This document shows positions 43,199-50,826 of a DNA stretch of 64,000 nucleotides, piece by piece; positions within the stretch are counted from its first letter, which is position 1, and each line of letters starts with the position of its first letter. The DNA comes from an uncultured Oscillospiraceae bacterium (GTDB lineage Bacteria > Bacillota > Clostridia > Oscillospirales > Oscillospiraceae): contig CANQYW010000002.1 in NCBI GenBank assembly GCA_947628185.1, forward strand, positions 117,443-181,442. The letters run 5' to 3'. The notes under the pieces are model-generated. The model was not told where the DNA came from. It did no database searches and saw nothing but the letters and a program-made list of their open reading frames with translations. Both the position numbers and the translations under genes were made by a program.

Positions 43199-43675
43199 AT
43201 GCCGGAAAATAGAGAGTATGTAAAGCTATGGACAAGCTACTCCGCCTATTTCGAGCCCCTCGGTGACGCTGAAGTAGGGCGACTGGCACGGGCGATGATC
43301 GCGTATAAGTCGTCTGGGGCAGAGCCAAAATTCAGCGGGAACGAGCGGTTTGCGTGGCCCGCGATAAAGCGGGACATGGACGAGGCGGAGAGAGTGGTTT
43401 TTGAGTTTAGTCAAAAGCAGTCGGAAAGAGGCGCAAAAGGCGGACGTCCGAAAAAAGCCAGCGGTTTTTTTGAAAACCCGGAAAACCCGGTGGTTTTTTC
43501 AGAAACCCAAAAAAGCCAAGGACTAAGGACTATGGACTATGGACTAAGGACTATGGACCAAGGACTAAGGACTAAGGACCAAGGAGAAAATAAAAAAATA
43601 AAAAATAAAATATTAATTTCCGACGAATACGACCTGTTGGGAGCGTTAGGGGGACGTCATGAAACTGGACATTGA
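43199..43675 (+). CDS. DUF6291-like phage/ICE replication-associated protein
   Basis: A 158-residue protein starting MPENREYVKLWTSYSAYFEPL, with the domain up to about residue 80 (...AKGGRPKK) typical of small proteins found just before DnaC-like loaders in prophages and integrative elements. Role is presumed DnaD-like, in replication initiation. GAAAGGAAAG precedes the ATG. Residues 107-129 are encoded by a 7-bp microsatellite (GGACTAA-type), giving the odd repeat GLRTMDYGLRTMDQGLRTKD. The gene overlaps the next by 17 bases. Confidence 0.75.
   Translation: MPENREYVKLWTSYSAYFEPLGDAEVGRLARAMIAYKSSGAEPKFSGNERFAWPAIKRDMDEAERVVFEFSQKQSERGAKGGRPKKASGFFENPENPVVFSETQKSQGLRTMDYGLRTMDQGLRTKDQGENKKIKNKILISDEYDLLGALGGRHETGH
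43518..43587 (+). repeat. 7-bp tandem microsatellite inside DUF6291-like gene
   Basis: Ten consecutive 7-mers of the form AAGGACT/ATGGACT/AAGGACC. Because 7 is not a multiple of 3, gain or loss of one unit shifts the frame; three units encode seven residues. Confidence 0.9.
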
Positions 43676-44522
43676 CCCCCTGATCGAGAGAGCGAGAGCG
43701 GCCATGCCGCCCTGTGAGGGTGACTTTCGAGACCCGGAGACGGGGTTTCTCATGTGCGGCAAGTGCGGCACGCCCAAGGAGATGCGCATTAAGCTCTGCG
43801 AGGAGGAGCGCGTGGTCCCGGTACTGTGCCGCTGTGCCAAGGAGAGCCGTGACGCCGAGGAGCGTGAACGCCGGGAGAGGGAGCGCCGGAAAGTTATCGC
43901 CCGGCGCCGGGAGGAGTGTTTCGGCGGTTCCGGCGGCAAGCGGGCGGGGTTCACATTCGCGGCCGACGACGGCGCGGACCCGGAGACCATGACCTGCGCC
44001 CGTGGTTACGCGGAGGAGTTCGCCTCGCTCCGGGAGCGCGGTAAGGGGATACTCTTTCTCGGCGGCACCGGCACGGGCAAGACATTCGCCGCCTGCGCCA
44101 TCGCCAACGCCCTTTTGGAGCAGGGCTACACCGTGCGGGTCATAACCTTCGCGGAGATCGCGGCAAAGCTCCAGTCGAGCTGGGAGTCCCAGGGGATATA
44201 CCGGGACCTCCAGCGTTACGACCTCCTGGTCCTTGACGACCTGGGGGCCGAGAGGAACACCAGCTACATGGACGAGATAGTCTACAACGTCATCGACTCC
44301 CGCTGTTCCGCGGGGAAACCGCTCATCGTCACCACGAACCTGCGGGTCGACGACTTCACGGACGGTCAGTCGCCGCGGGCGCGCATCTACTCCCGGCTCT
44401 ACGAGTCCTGCATACCGGTGGTAGTGCGCGGCCGTGACCGCAGAAGGGCAGCCATGACCCGGGATGGACAGTCCGACCTCGACCTCATCCGCCGCGCGGG
44501 GATGAGAAGGGATGGAGTTTGA
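43659..44522 (+). CDS. DnaC-like AAA+ helicase loader
   Basis: A 287-residue DnaC/IstB-type ATPase. The N-terminal third has Cys pairs (CGKC at 33-36, CRC at 57-59), possibly zinc-binding, and a long basic helix. The AAA+ part has Walker A GGTGTGKT (135-142), Walker B LLVLDDLGAE and sensor ITTNL-like IVTTNLRVDD. It would load the host DnaB helicase onto an element origin. GGGGG precedes the ATG. No integrase, terminase or capsid gene is near, so the module appears to be an orphan remnant or domesticated. Confidence 0.88.
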   Translation: MKLDIDPLIERARAAMPPCEGDFRDPETGFLMCGKCGTPKEMRIKLCEEERVVPVLCRCAKESRDAEERERRERERRKVIARRREECFGGSGGKRAGFTFAADDGADPETMTCARGYAEEFASLRERGKGILFLGGTGTGKTFAACAIANALLEQGYTVRVITFAEIAAKLQSSWESQGIYRDLQRYDLLVLDDLGAERNTSYMDEIVYNVIDSRCSAGKPLIVTTNLRVDDFTDGQSPRARIYSRLYESCIPVVVRGRDRRRAAMTRDGQSDLDLIRRAGMRRDGV

Positions 44523-44556
44523 GCCGGACATGATCAGGAGGCGATCAGTCCAGCTT

Positions 44557-44583
44557 ATTTGTGTCAGCAGCGCTGACACAAAT
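44557..44583 (+). terminator. Perfect 12-bp palindrome after DnaC-like gene
   Basis: ATTTGTGTCAGC-AGC-GCTGACACAAAT. The downstream T-run is weak (TCATCG), so it may be a terminator or an element boundary or operator. Confidence 0.55.
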
Positions 44584-44601
44584 TCATCGTCCATGTAGAA
44601 A

Positions 44602-44627
44602 ATGGCGGCCCACATCCGGGCCGCCAT
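44602..44627 (-). terminator. yabP-yabR operon terminator
   Basis: ATGGCGGCCC / GGGCCGCCAT stem followed on the minus strand by TTTTC. Confidence 0.85.
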
Positions 44628-44643
44628 GGTGCTATAAGTTTCC

Positions 44644-45087
44644 TTATCTTCTCCTCTTGGGTCCACGGCGCTCGGAGTGGCGCATGAACTCGGAGAGGCG
44701 GCTGTCGGAGTCCTTCATAAAGCGCTTGAGTTTATCCTCAAACTCCGGGTCAACGGGACGCTCCTCACCCGTCACGGGGTCCGTGGCTGTGGCGGCGTCC
44801 TGGCGGCGGGGCGTCCGGGGACGGGTGTCCTGCCGAGGCTCCTTGGGACGCTCCGGCAGCGCCTGCTTTATGGAGAGGTTCAGGCGGCCCGCCTCGTCAA
44901 TGCTTATCACCTTCACCCGGACCTGCTGGCCCACGGCGAGGAAGTCCGAGACATCCCTCACGAAGGTGGTGGCGATCTCGGAGATGTACACAAGCCCGGA
45001 CTTGCCCGGCTCCAGCTCCACAAAGGCGCCGAACTTGGCTATGCCCGTGACCTTCCCCTCATATATCTCTCCCTTTTGTATATCCAT
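44644..45087 (-). CDS. yabR: S1-domain RNA-binding protein (YabR-like)
   Basis: A 147-residue protein with one S1 domain (about 5-73, GEIYEGKVTGIAKFGAFVELEPGKSGLVYISEI...VKVISID..GRLNLSIK), a disordered Pro/Arg-rich linker, and a basic C-terminal helix ending RRGPKRRR. The gene order yabP-yabQ-divIC-yabR matches B. subtilis. Binds RNA or ribosomes; precise role unknown. Confidence 0.92.
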   Translation of the reverse strand: MDIQKGEIYEGKVTGIAKFGAFVELEPGKSGLVYISEIATTFVRDVSDFLAVGQQVRVKVISIDEAGRLNLSIKQALPERPKEPRQDTRPRTPRRQDAATATDPVTGEERPVDPEFEDKLKRFMKDSDSRLSEFMRHSERRGPKRRR

Positions 45088-45111
45088 CTCTCTACCTCTC
45101 CAATTTTGTGC

Positions 45112-45384
45112 TCAGCCCGCGTTGAAAACTTCCTCGCCGGGGTCCACCATGCCCAGCTCATCCCTGGCCTTCTGGCGGATGACCTCAGGGTCGTCGCTGT
45201 GATTCAGGGAGTAGAGCATGTCGTCGTTCTCGGCGGCGATCTCCGCCTCCTGCCGGCGCAGCTCCGCCAGGTCCGCCTCCGCCTTCGTCTTCTGGTCCGC
45301 CAGATGCACCAGCGACACCACGGCGTATATGAGCAGCACCAGGATTATTATCTTCGTAAGAGTACCTGTACGTTTTAGACGCAT
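45112..45384 (-). CDS. divIC: Septum formation initiator DivIC/FtsB-like
   Basis: A 90-residue bitopic division protein. It has a short cytoplasmic start (MRLKRTGTLTK), a membrane helix at residues 12-29, a coiled coil (DQKTKAEADLAELRRQEAEIAAENDDM) and the conserved C-terminal region HSDDPEVIRQKARDELGMVDPGEEVF. It forms a complex with FtsL and DivIB at the septum. Its first two thirds overlap the yabQ frame. Confidence 0.92.
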   Translation of the reverse strand: MRLKRTGTLTKIIILVLLIYAVVSLVHLADQKTKAEADLAELRRQEAEIAAENDDMLYSLNHSDDPEVIRQKARDELGMVDPGEEVFNAG

Positions 45385-45859
45385 CTTCTCTGACCTCCGG
45401 TGAGGGCCCTTTCCTCGGGCGCCTCTTCTCGGATTTTATTTTATACCATCTTTTTAAATATGAAAAGATACTTTTTAAAAAAATATGTAATTTTTCAAAA
45501 ATTCTCCGAATCCACCGAAAGGGTATTAACAAAATACTTAGGATTTTGCCGATGATGGCGGTGACAAAGGCCCCCGCCCGCAGGACGAGAGGGCTCAGCG
45601 TGGCGAAATACGCCGCCGCCCCCAGCGCCGCCAGGATGACGATGTACAACCGCTGTCTACCTCGCCCGGCCCAGAGGCCGAGGTAAATTAGCGCCGCCGC
45701 CGTGACGCACCAGAAAAGCCCGTCCAGGAGCCACTCGGCGGCCCGGAGTTTAAGTCCCCGGCGCGTCACCCGGAGGATGTCATAGACCGCCCCCAGCGCC
45801 GCCCCCGCCGCCAGGGACACCGCCGCCTCCCCCGCCTGATAGGCTATGCTCAGCTCCAT
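45185..45859 (-). CDS. yabQ: Spore cortex biosynthesis protein YabQ (C-terminus overlaps divIC)
   Basis: A 224-residue frame. Its first ~140 residues have the YabQ pattern: membrane helices (EAAVSLAAGAALGAVYDILRV, WLLDGLFWCVTAAALIYLGLW, RLYIVILAALGAAAYF) and the IPFRWIRRIFEKL region. YabQ is needed for cortex peptidoglycan in B. subtilis. The last ~67 codons overlap divIC by 200 bases in another frame and read as low-complexity Gly/Pro/Arg, so they are probably not selected. A lost stop codon or small frameshift near 45400 may explain this. Confidence 0.82.
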   Translation of the reverse strand: MELSIAYQAGEAAVSLAAGAALGAVYDILRVTRRGLKLRAAEWLLDGLFWCVTAAALIYLGLWAGRGRQRLYIVILAALGAAAYFATLSPLVLRAGAFVTAIIGKILSILLIPFRWIRRIFEKLHIFLKSIFSYLKRWYKIKSEKRRPRKGPSPEVREDASKTYRYSYEDNNPGAAHIRRGVAGASGGPEDEGGGGPGGAAPAGGGDRRRERRHALLPESQRRP

Positions 45860-45862
45860 AGG

Positions 45863-46144
45863 TCACCTGAAGAGCCGCGCCAGGAACCCCTCGCCCCGGG
45901 GCTCCGTGTCCTCGTACTCCATCGCGTCCACGCTGCCCGTCACCGTCACGTCCCCGCTGTCGACGCTGAGTTTCTCCATGTGCAGTCCCTCGCCGTGGAT
46001 GTGCAGCGTGCCGCCGGTGGTGCCTATCACCACCTCCAGCTCGTTGAAACTCTCCACGTCCAGCACCCCCGTGACTAAGAGCCGCCTGCGGCCCTCCAGA
46101 CTTAAATTGTGGGGCGCCTGCAGCTCCCGCTCCTCGTATGCCAT
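45863..46144 (-). CDS. yabP: Spore protein YabP
   Basis: A 93-residue protein of the YabP/YqfC family, needed for spore cortex and coat assembly. It has HNLSLEGRRRLLVTGVLDVESFNELEVVIGTTGGTLHIHGEGLHMEKLSVDSGDVTVTG, the family core. ATG 46144 is nine bases from GGAGGG; the upstream ATG touches the ribosome site. First gene of yabP-yabQ-divIC-yabR. The HslR/RqcP-like gene that usually precedes yabP is not here. Confidence 0.93.
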   Translation of the reverse strand: MAYEERELQAPHNLSLEGRRRLLVTGVLDVESFNELEVVIGTTGGTLHIHGEGLHMEKLSVDSGDVTVTGSVDAMEYEDTEPRGEGFLARLFR

Positions 46145-46228
46145 ACGCTCCATCCCTCCTTTAAGCACAATATATGGGCCCTCACCTTTAAAAAGCACCA
46201 CTATTTTTTAAAGATTTTGTCGAAGGTG

Positions 46229-46257
46229 TTGACACCAAATTGTAATTGGAGTATATT
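46229..46257 (+). promoter_or_regulatory. M23 peptidase gene promoter
   Basis: TTGACA, a 17-bp spacer and TATATT, divergent from yabP. A direct repeat TTGTAACT follows at 46269 and 46281. Confidence 0.65.
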
Positions 46258-46304
46258 TACTTTGCAATCACTTGTAACTCTTTTGTAACTAATCGGAGGT
46301 AACT

Positions 46305-47552
46305 ATGGCCAAGGACACCGGCAGGCGGCGGGGCGCGTCCCGCCGCAGCACCCGCAAGACGCTGACGCTCCTCATGGTGACGGCGGTGACGGCCCTCTTC
46401 TCCTGGTGGAACATCGCCCGGGACTCCCTCATCTGCTACGCCGTCTCCTACGAGGGGGAGAGCGTGGGCCAGGTGGCAACCCGCTGGGAGCTCATGGAGG
46501 CCGTGGAGGAGGCGGACGCCCTGGCGGGCGAGCTCCTGGGGGAGGATCACCCGGTGGCCAGGGGCGTCGCGGTGACGACGAGCATCAGCCGCCGTGACGA
46601 CGGCCCGGAGGCCCTCACGGCGAACCTTCTATATAACGTGGAGGGCATAGAGAAACGCTGGGCCATCTTAGTTGACGGCGAGCCCGTGGGGACCCTGGGG
46701 AGCGAGGAGGAACTTCGGTCCCTCATCTACTCCCTCATCTCGGAGCGCATCGGCCCCGGGGCCGTCAGCGCGGAGTTCGAGGAGGACGTGCGGGTGGAGT
46801 ACACCTTCGTGCCGGCGGACCTCACAAGCGACCCGGAGGAGATCGCCCGGCTCCTCTCCCCTGGGAGCACAGAATCCCCGGTGAGCCTCACACTCGTCAC
46901 CCGCGAGCGTGAGGAGGGGGAGGAGACCATCCCCCACGTCACCACATATGAGTATGACGATGAGCTCTTCGAGGACGAGGAGCGGGTGGAGCGTGAGGGC
47001 TCGGACGGCGAGCGAAAGTGCCTCTACACCGTCCTTCGCCGCAACGGGGAGGAGATAAGCCGGGAGCTCACCTCCTGGGAGGTGACGGAGGAGCCGGTCT
47101 CGGAGGTCATCGTGAAGGGCACCCGGGAGGGCTCCCGCACGGACTCCCAGGGCTACTTCATCTGGCCCACCAACGGCATCATATCCTCCTACTTCGGCTA
47201 CAGGAGCACCTCCGTTGGCAACAGCAACCACAAGGGGCTCGACATTGCGAACTCCGTGGGCACCAACGTCTACGCCGCCGACGGCGGTGTCGTCACCTTC
47301 GCCGGTTGGTCCGGGGCCTACGGGAACATAGTGAAACTCACCCACGACGACGGCACCGTCACCTACTACGGCCACCTCTCATCCATCCTCACATCGGAGG
47401 GCGAGCGTGTGGCCCAGGGCCAGCTCATAGCCCTCATGGGCCGCACCGGGAACGTCAGCGGCCCACATCTCCACTTCGAGGTCCGCCCCTCCGGCGGCAG
47501 CCCCGTTGACCCGCTGGGATATCTGGAGCTGTCGGAGCTGAGGGGGAAGTAA
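46305..47552 (+). CDS. M23 metallopeptidase with G5-like domain
   Basis: A 415-residue exported wall hydrolase. A basic N-terminus and one membrane segment (about 20-38, TLTLLMVTAVTALFSWW) precede an extracellular region with a G5-like stretch (about 205-278, including YTVLRRNGEEISRELTSWEVTEEPVSEVIVKGT) and a C-terminal M23 domain. Zinc ligands are His309 and Asp313 in HKGLDIA and His390 in HLHFEV; His388 is catalytic. It should cut peptide cross-links in peptidoglycan. CGGAGGT precedes the ATG. Own promoter. Confidence 0.93.
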   Translation: MAKDTGRRRGASRRSTRKTLTLLMVTAVTALFSWWNIARDSLICYAVSYEGESVGQVATRWELMEAVEEADALAGELLGEDHPVARGVAVTTSISRRDDGPEALTANLLYNVEGIEKRWAILVDGEPVGTLGSEEELRSLIYSLISERIGPGAVSAEFEEDVRVEYTFVPADLTSDPEEIARLLSPGSTESPVSLTLVTREREEGEETIPHVTTYEYDDELFEDEERVEREGSDGERKCLYTVLRRNGEEISRELTSWEVTEEPVSEVIVKGTREGSRTDSQGYFIWPTNGIISSYFGYRSTSVGNSNHKGLDIANSVGTNVYAADGGVVTFAGWSGAYGNIVKLTHDDGTVTYYGHLSSILTSEGERVAQGQLIALMGRTGNVSGPHLHFEVRPSGGSPVDPLGYLELSELRGK

Positions 47553-47566
47553 AACGGCGATTTCGA

Positions 47567-47595
47567 TTGACATTGTAAACTGAAACGCATATAAT
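47567..47595 (+). promoter_or_regulatory. relB-like gene promoter
   Basis: TTGACA, a 17-bp spacer and TATAAT: perfect consensus. Lies just after the M23 stop. Confidence 0.8.
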
Positions 47596-47627
47596 ATTGG
47601 TGTATTCGAGAGAGAGGAGAAAATTAC

Positions 47628-47900
47628 ATGGCCACAACTCCAACTCAAGTCCGTGTGGACGCGGACATAAAGCGCGAGGCCACGGCGCTCTTTGCGAGTC
47701 TCGGTCTCGACATGTCCAGCGCTGTGAATCTCTTCCTGCACCAATGTGTCCTCCGCGGCGGGCTGCCCTTCCCGGTGGAGCTGCCGCAGTATAGCGACAA
47801 GACCCTCAGCGCCATGGCGGAGGCCAGGAGGATATCCCGGGACCCTGACGTCCAGGGTTACGGCACCATGGAGGAGCTGAAGGCGGCGCTGGAAGAATGA
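47628..47900 (+). CDS. RelB/DinJ-family antitoxin, without a visible toxin
   Basis: A 90-residue protein with an N-terminal ribbon-helix-helix (TPTQVRVDADIKREATALFASLGLDMSSAVNLFLHQCVLRGGLPFPVE, residues 4-51) as in RelB/DinJ, and a short acidic tail ending MEELKAALEE. AGAGGAG precedes the ATG. Normally a RelE/YafQ toxin gene overlaps the 3' end, but the next gene is the convergent trpB-like gene after a terminator. It may be an orphan antitoxin or a plain RHH regulator. Confidence 0.88.
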   Translation: MATTPTQVRVDADIKREATALFASLGLDMSSAVNLFLHQCVLRGGLPFPVELPQYSDKTLSAMAEARRISRDPDVQGYGTMEELKAALEE

Positions 47901-47933
47901 TGTCGCCAAAGGCGGCTTGTCTATCATCAACAT

Positions 47934-47960
47934 GGCCCGGTCCTTTTTGGGGACCGGGCC
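47934..47960. terminator. Terminator between relB-like gene and trpB
   Basis: GGCCCGGTCC / GGACCGGGCC stem with a T-rich loop between convergent genes. Confidence 0.75.
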
Positions 47961-47973
47961 GTTACTATTAGCT

Positions 47974-49344
47974 TTATTCAGGTTGGCGCGGCAGTCCGGC
48001 TAAACCCGCCGCTAACTCCTCGTCCGTGGGGATGTGGTCAGTCATGGTGCCGTTATTGAACTGCTCGTAGGCCGTGAGGTCAAAGTAGCCCGTGCCGGTG
48101 AGGCCGAAGACTATGGTCTTCTCCTCCCCCGTCTCACGGCAGCGGAGGGCCTCGTCTATGGCGACCCGGATGGCGTGGCTCGACTCCGGCGCGGGGAGTA
48201 TACCCTCCACCCGGGTGAAGTACTCCGCCGCCTCGAATACAGCCGTCTGCTCCACCGCCACGGCCTCCATGTAGCCGTCGTGATATAGCTGGCTCAAAGT
48301 GGGGCTCATGCCGTGGAAACGGAGGCCCCCCGCATGGTTGGGGGAGGGTATGAACCCGGAGCCCAGGGTGTACATCTTGGCGAGGGGGCAGATCATGCCG
48401 GTGTCGCAGAAGTCGAAGGCGAAACGGCCCTTTGTAAAACTGGGGCAGGAGGCCGGTTCCACGGCGATTATCCTGTAGTCCCGCTCGCCCCGGAGTTTCT
48501 CCCCCATGAAGGGCGCTATGAGCCCGCCCAGGTTCGAGCCGCCGCCGGCGCAGCCGATTATGATGTCCGGCACGACGCCGTACTTATCGAGGGCCGTCTT
48601 CGTCTCAAGGCCGATGACGGACTGGTGCAGCAGCACCTGATTTAGTACCGAGCCCAGCACATACCTGTACCCAGGCGTCGCGGTGGCGGCCTCCACCGCC
48701 TCCGAGATGGCGCACCCCAGGGACCCCGTGGTGTCCGGGTGCTCCGCGAGTATTTTACGGCCCACGGAGGTGGTGTCCGAGGGGGAGGGCGTCACTGTGG
48801 CGCCGTACGTGCGCATGACCTCCCGGCGGAAGGGTTTTTGCTCATAGCTCACCTTCACCATGAAGACCTTGAGTTCCAGCCCCAGATAGGCGCAGGCCAT
48901 ACTGAGGGCCGTGCCCCACTGCCCCGCCCCGGTCTCCGTGGTTATGCCCCTGAGGCCCTGTTTCTTCGCGTAATACGCCTGGGCGATGGCGGAGTTTAAC
49001 TTGTGGCTCCCGGAGGTGTTGTTCCCCTCGAACTTATAGTATATCTTCGCCGGGGTACCCAGTTTCTCTTCTAAGCAGTAGGCCCGCACCAGCGGCGAGG
49101 GCCGGTACATCCTGTAGAACTTGCGTATCTCATCGGGGATGGGCACCCGGGGCGTCTCGTCGTCCAGCTCCTGCCGGATGAGCTCGTCGCAGAACACCGG
49201 CCGCAGGTCCTCAAAACCCATGGGCTGGAGCGTCCCGGGGTTTAATAGCGGCGCGGGTTTCACCTTCATGTCAGCCCGGAGGTTGTACCACTCCCTTGGC
49301 ATCTCCGATTCAGATAGATAAATCTTGTAGGGTATTTCCGACAT
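47974..49344 (-). CDS. trpB: Tryptophan synthase beta chain, TrpB2 type
   Basis: A 456-residue PLP enzyme joining indole and serine. The length and the N-terminal YKIYLSESEMPREWYNLRADM mark the TrpB2 subgroup, longer than standard TrpB (~395). PLP Lys is in GNNTSGSHKLNSAIAQ, the catalytic region in TETGAGQWGTALS, and the phosphate loop is GCAGGGSNLGG. ATG 49344 follows AGGAG; the track's start is 24 codons too early. No trpA or other trp genes are near. Stand-alone TrpB2 is thought to salvage indole, for example from gut bacteria. Confidence 0.93.
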   Translation of the reverse strand: MSEIPYKIYLSESEMPREWYNLRADMKVKPAPLLNPGTLQPMGFEDLRPVFCDELIRQELDDETPRVPIPDEIRKFYRMYRPSPLVRAYCLEEKLGTPAKIYYKFEGNNTSGSHKLNSAIAQAYYAKKQGLRGITTETGAGQWGTALSMACAYLGLELKVFMVKVSYEQKPFRREVMRTYGATVTPSPSDTTSVGRKILAEHPDTTGSLGCAISEAVEAATATPGYRYVLGSVLNQVLLHQSVIGLETKTALDKYGVVPDIIIGCAGGGSNLGGLIAPFMGEKLRGERDYRIIAVEPASCPSFTKGRFAFDFCDTGMICPLAKMYTLGSGFIPSPNHAGGLRFHGMSPTLSQLYHDGYMEAVAVEQTAVFEAAEYFTRVEGILPAPESSHAIRVAIDEALRCRETGEEKTIVFGLTGTGYFDLTAYEQFNNGTMTDHIPTDEELAAGLAGLPRQPE

Positions 49345-49460
49345 TACCTCTGTCTCCTTTCTCATTCGTATGTGGGATTTATTTCCCATGCGGGCATTAT
49401 AGCACACTTCCAGCAAATGGGGAATATTTTTTTGGAAAATATTTATCTATTTTCTCATTG

Positions 49461-50672
49461 TCACGCCCCAAGCACGTCCGCGAGGCACTGGCCGAAGTAT
49501 CTGGCGGCGTTTATGGCCTCCTGGAGCGTATTCCCGCTGGTGCCCACCTCCACGATTAGGGAGCCGGAGGTGGTGTGCTGGTTGTAGCGGTACTGGGTTA
49601 TGTTGAGGGGCCGGGGGAGCGTGGGATACGACCCCGCCATCGCCGCCTGGAGTTTCAGGGCGAAACTCAGATTGTCCTGCCAGCCGGGGTGATTGAGCCC
49701 TGAGTAGTCCGTGCCGCAAACTATCATCACCTGGGCGCAGGGGGAATCCCCCAGGTCCGCCACCGTCTTGTAGACGGCGCCGTCGCTGCCCTCCAATGCG
49801 TCCCGGTGGAGGTCGATGACCACCGCTATGTCCCCGTCCTCCCGGAGATAGCCCTCCACCGCCTCAAGGGACCGGTTATACGCCCCGGTGTAGCTGGGGT
49901 AGTCGTAGAGGGCCCTGTCGTGGATGACCTCTATGCCCCGGCTCTCCAAAACTGCCGTGAGCTCGTCCCCCACCCTAATTATGCTCTTTGACTTATCCTC
50001 CGTCCGCCAGGGGTCCGAGGCCTCGTAGGTGTCCTCCCCTGCCGGGGTGTACGCCTCGCTTGAGTGGGTGTGGATTATGAGCACCTTCGCCCCCTCCCCG
50101 GCGGAGAACCCCAAGGGCCGCTCCAAGAGGCCCTGGATGTCCAGGTCGTAGCCCGTCTTGTTTTTATAGTATATCCCCCCGGCCCCCAATGTATAGCCGC
50201 CCCCCTCGCCGGTGATGGTGGTGCTCACCGTCCCGTCGTCCTCCGGCGGGGCGCTGTTGTCCGTGCCGGGATCTGTGTCAGGTTCCGGCTCCGTGGTGGT
50301 GTCCGTGTCCGGGTCGGGCTCTTGGGACGCGCCGGGATCTTCCTCCGGCTTTGGCGCGGGAGTCGTGTCGGGCTCTGCCGGCTCGTCCTCGTCCGGCTCC
50401 GGCGCGGGGGGCGTGTCAGATTTGTCCTTCGGCGCGCTAAGAGTCGAAAAATGCCCCGGCAGGGCGAGGCCCAGCGCCGCGCCCCCGGCGGAGCCCTCCC
50501 AGATGTCCGTGCCCGGGAGCGTCAGGGCGAGGGCCGCCCTCCCCAGAAACCCCGGCAGCTCCGGGATGGGCCCCGAGAGCGCCGCCCTTAAAATGACGCA
50601 GGATAAGAGCACCGCCGTGAGTTTCACCGCCAAACCCCTGAACGCCGCCCTGTTCTCACCGTCTCTTTGCAT
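49461..50672 (-). CDS. spoIIP: Stage II sporulation protein P
   Basis: A 403-residue membrane-anchored amidase/endopeptidase that, with SpoIID and SpoIIM, thins septal peptidoglycan during engulfment. It has an N-terminal membrane helix (about 12-40), a long acidic Pro/Asp/Thr/Glu linker (PEPDTDPGTD-type, about 80-155) and the SpoIIP domain with IIHTHSSEAYTP, VIHDRALYDYPSYTGAYNRSL, DLHRDAL and the final VEVGTSGNTLQEA. ATG 50672 follows GGAGG. A sigma-E-like promoter lies upstream. Confidence 0.94.
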   Translation of the reverse strand: MQRDGENRAAFRGLAVKLTAVLLSCVILRAALSGPIPELPGFLGRAALALTLPGTDIWEGSAGGAALGLALPGHFSTLSAPKDKSDTPPAPEPDEDEPAEPDTTPAPKPEEDPGASQEPDPDTDTTTEPEPDTDPGTDNSAPPEDDGTVSTTITGEGGGYTLGAGGIYYKNKTGYDLDIQGLLERPLGFSAGEGAKVLIIHTHSSEAYTPAGEDTYEASDPWRTEDKSKSIIRVGDELTAVLESRGIEVIHDRALYDYPSYTGAYNRSLEAVEGYLREDGDIAVVIDLHRDALEGSDGAVYKTVADLGDSPCAQVMIVCGTDYSGLNHPGWQDNLSFALKLQAAMAGSYPTLPRPLNITQYRYNQHTTSGSLIVEVGTSGNTLQEAINAARYFGQCLADVLGA

Positions 50673-50701
50673 ACTCTGCCTCCTACTCATTGGTATATGG
50701 A

Positions 50702-50730
50702 AAAATATGTGCAAGTTTATTTTGTTATGC
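50702..50730 (-). promoter_or_regulatory. Possible sigma-E promoter of spoIIP
   Basis: On the minus strand GCATAAC (50730-50724), a 14-bp spacer and CATATTTT (50709-50702), a partial match to the sigma-E consensus with exact spacing. In B. subtilis spoIIP is sigma-E dependent. Confidence 0.4.
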
Positions 50731-50732
50731 TA

Positions 50733-50761
50733 TTGAAATTAGTCATAAAATGGTATATTAT
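50733..50761 (+). promoter_or_regulatory. TSCPD gene cluster promoter
   Basis: TTGAAA, a 17-bp spacer and TATTAT, divergent from spoIIP. Confidence 0.65.
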
Positions 50762-50826
50762 TGGACTAAGCCCCGGCACCCACATCCGGCGCCGGCACAA
50801 TAAGCAAAGAGAAGGGACGTTTAACA

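Noticed and set aside
43572-44666. 364-aa minus-strand ORF opposite the DnaC-like gene
   Set aside because: Shadow of a well-supported AAA+ gene; translation is low-complexity with no family features.
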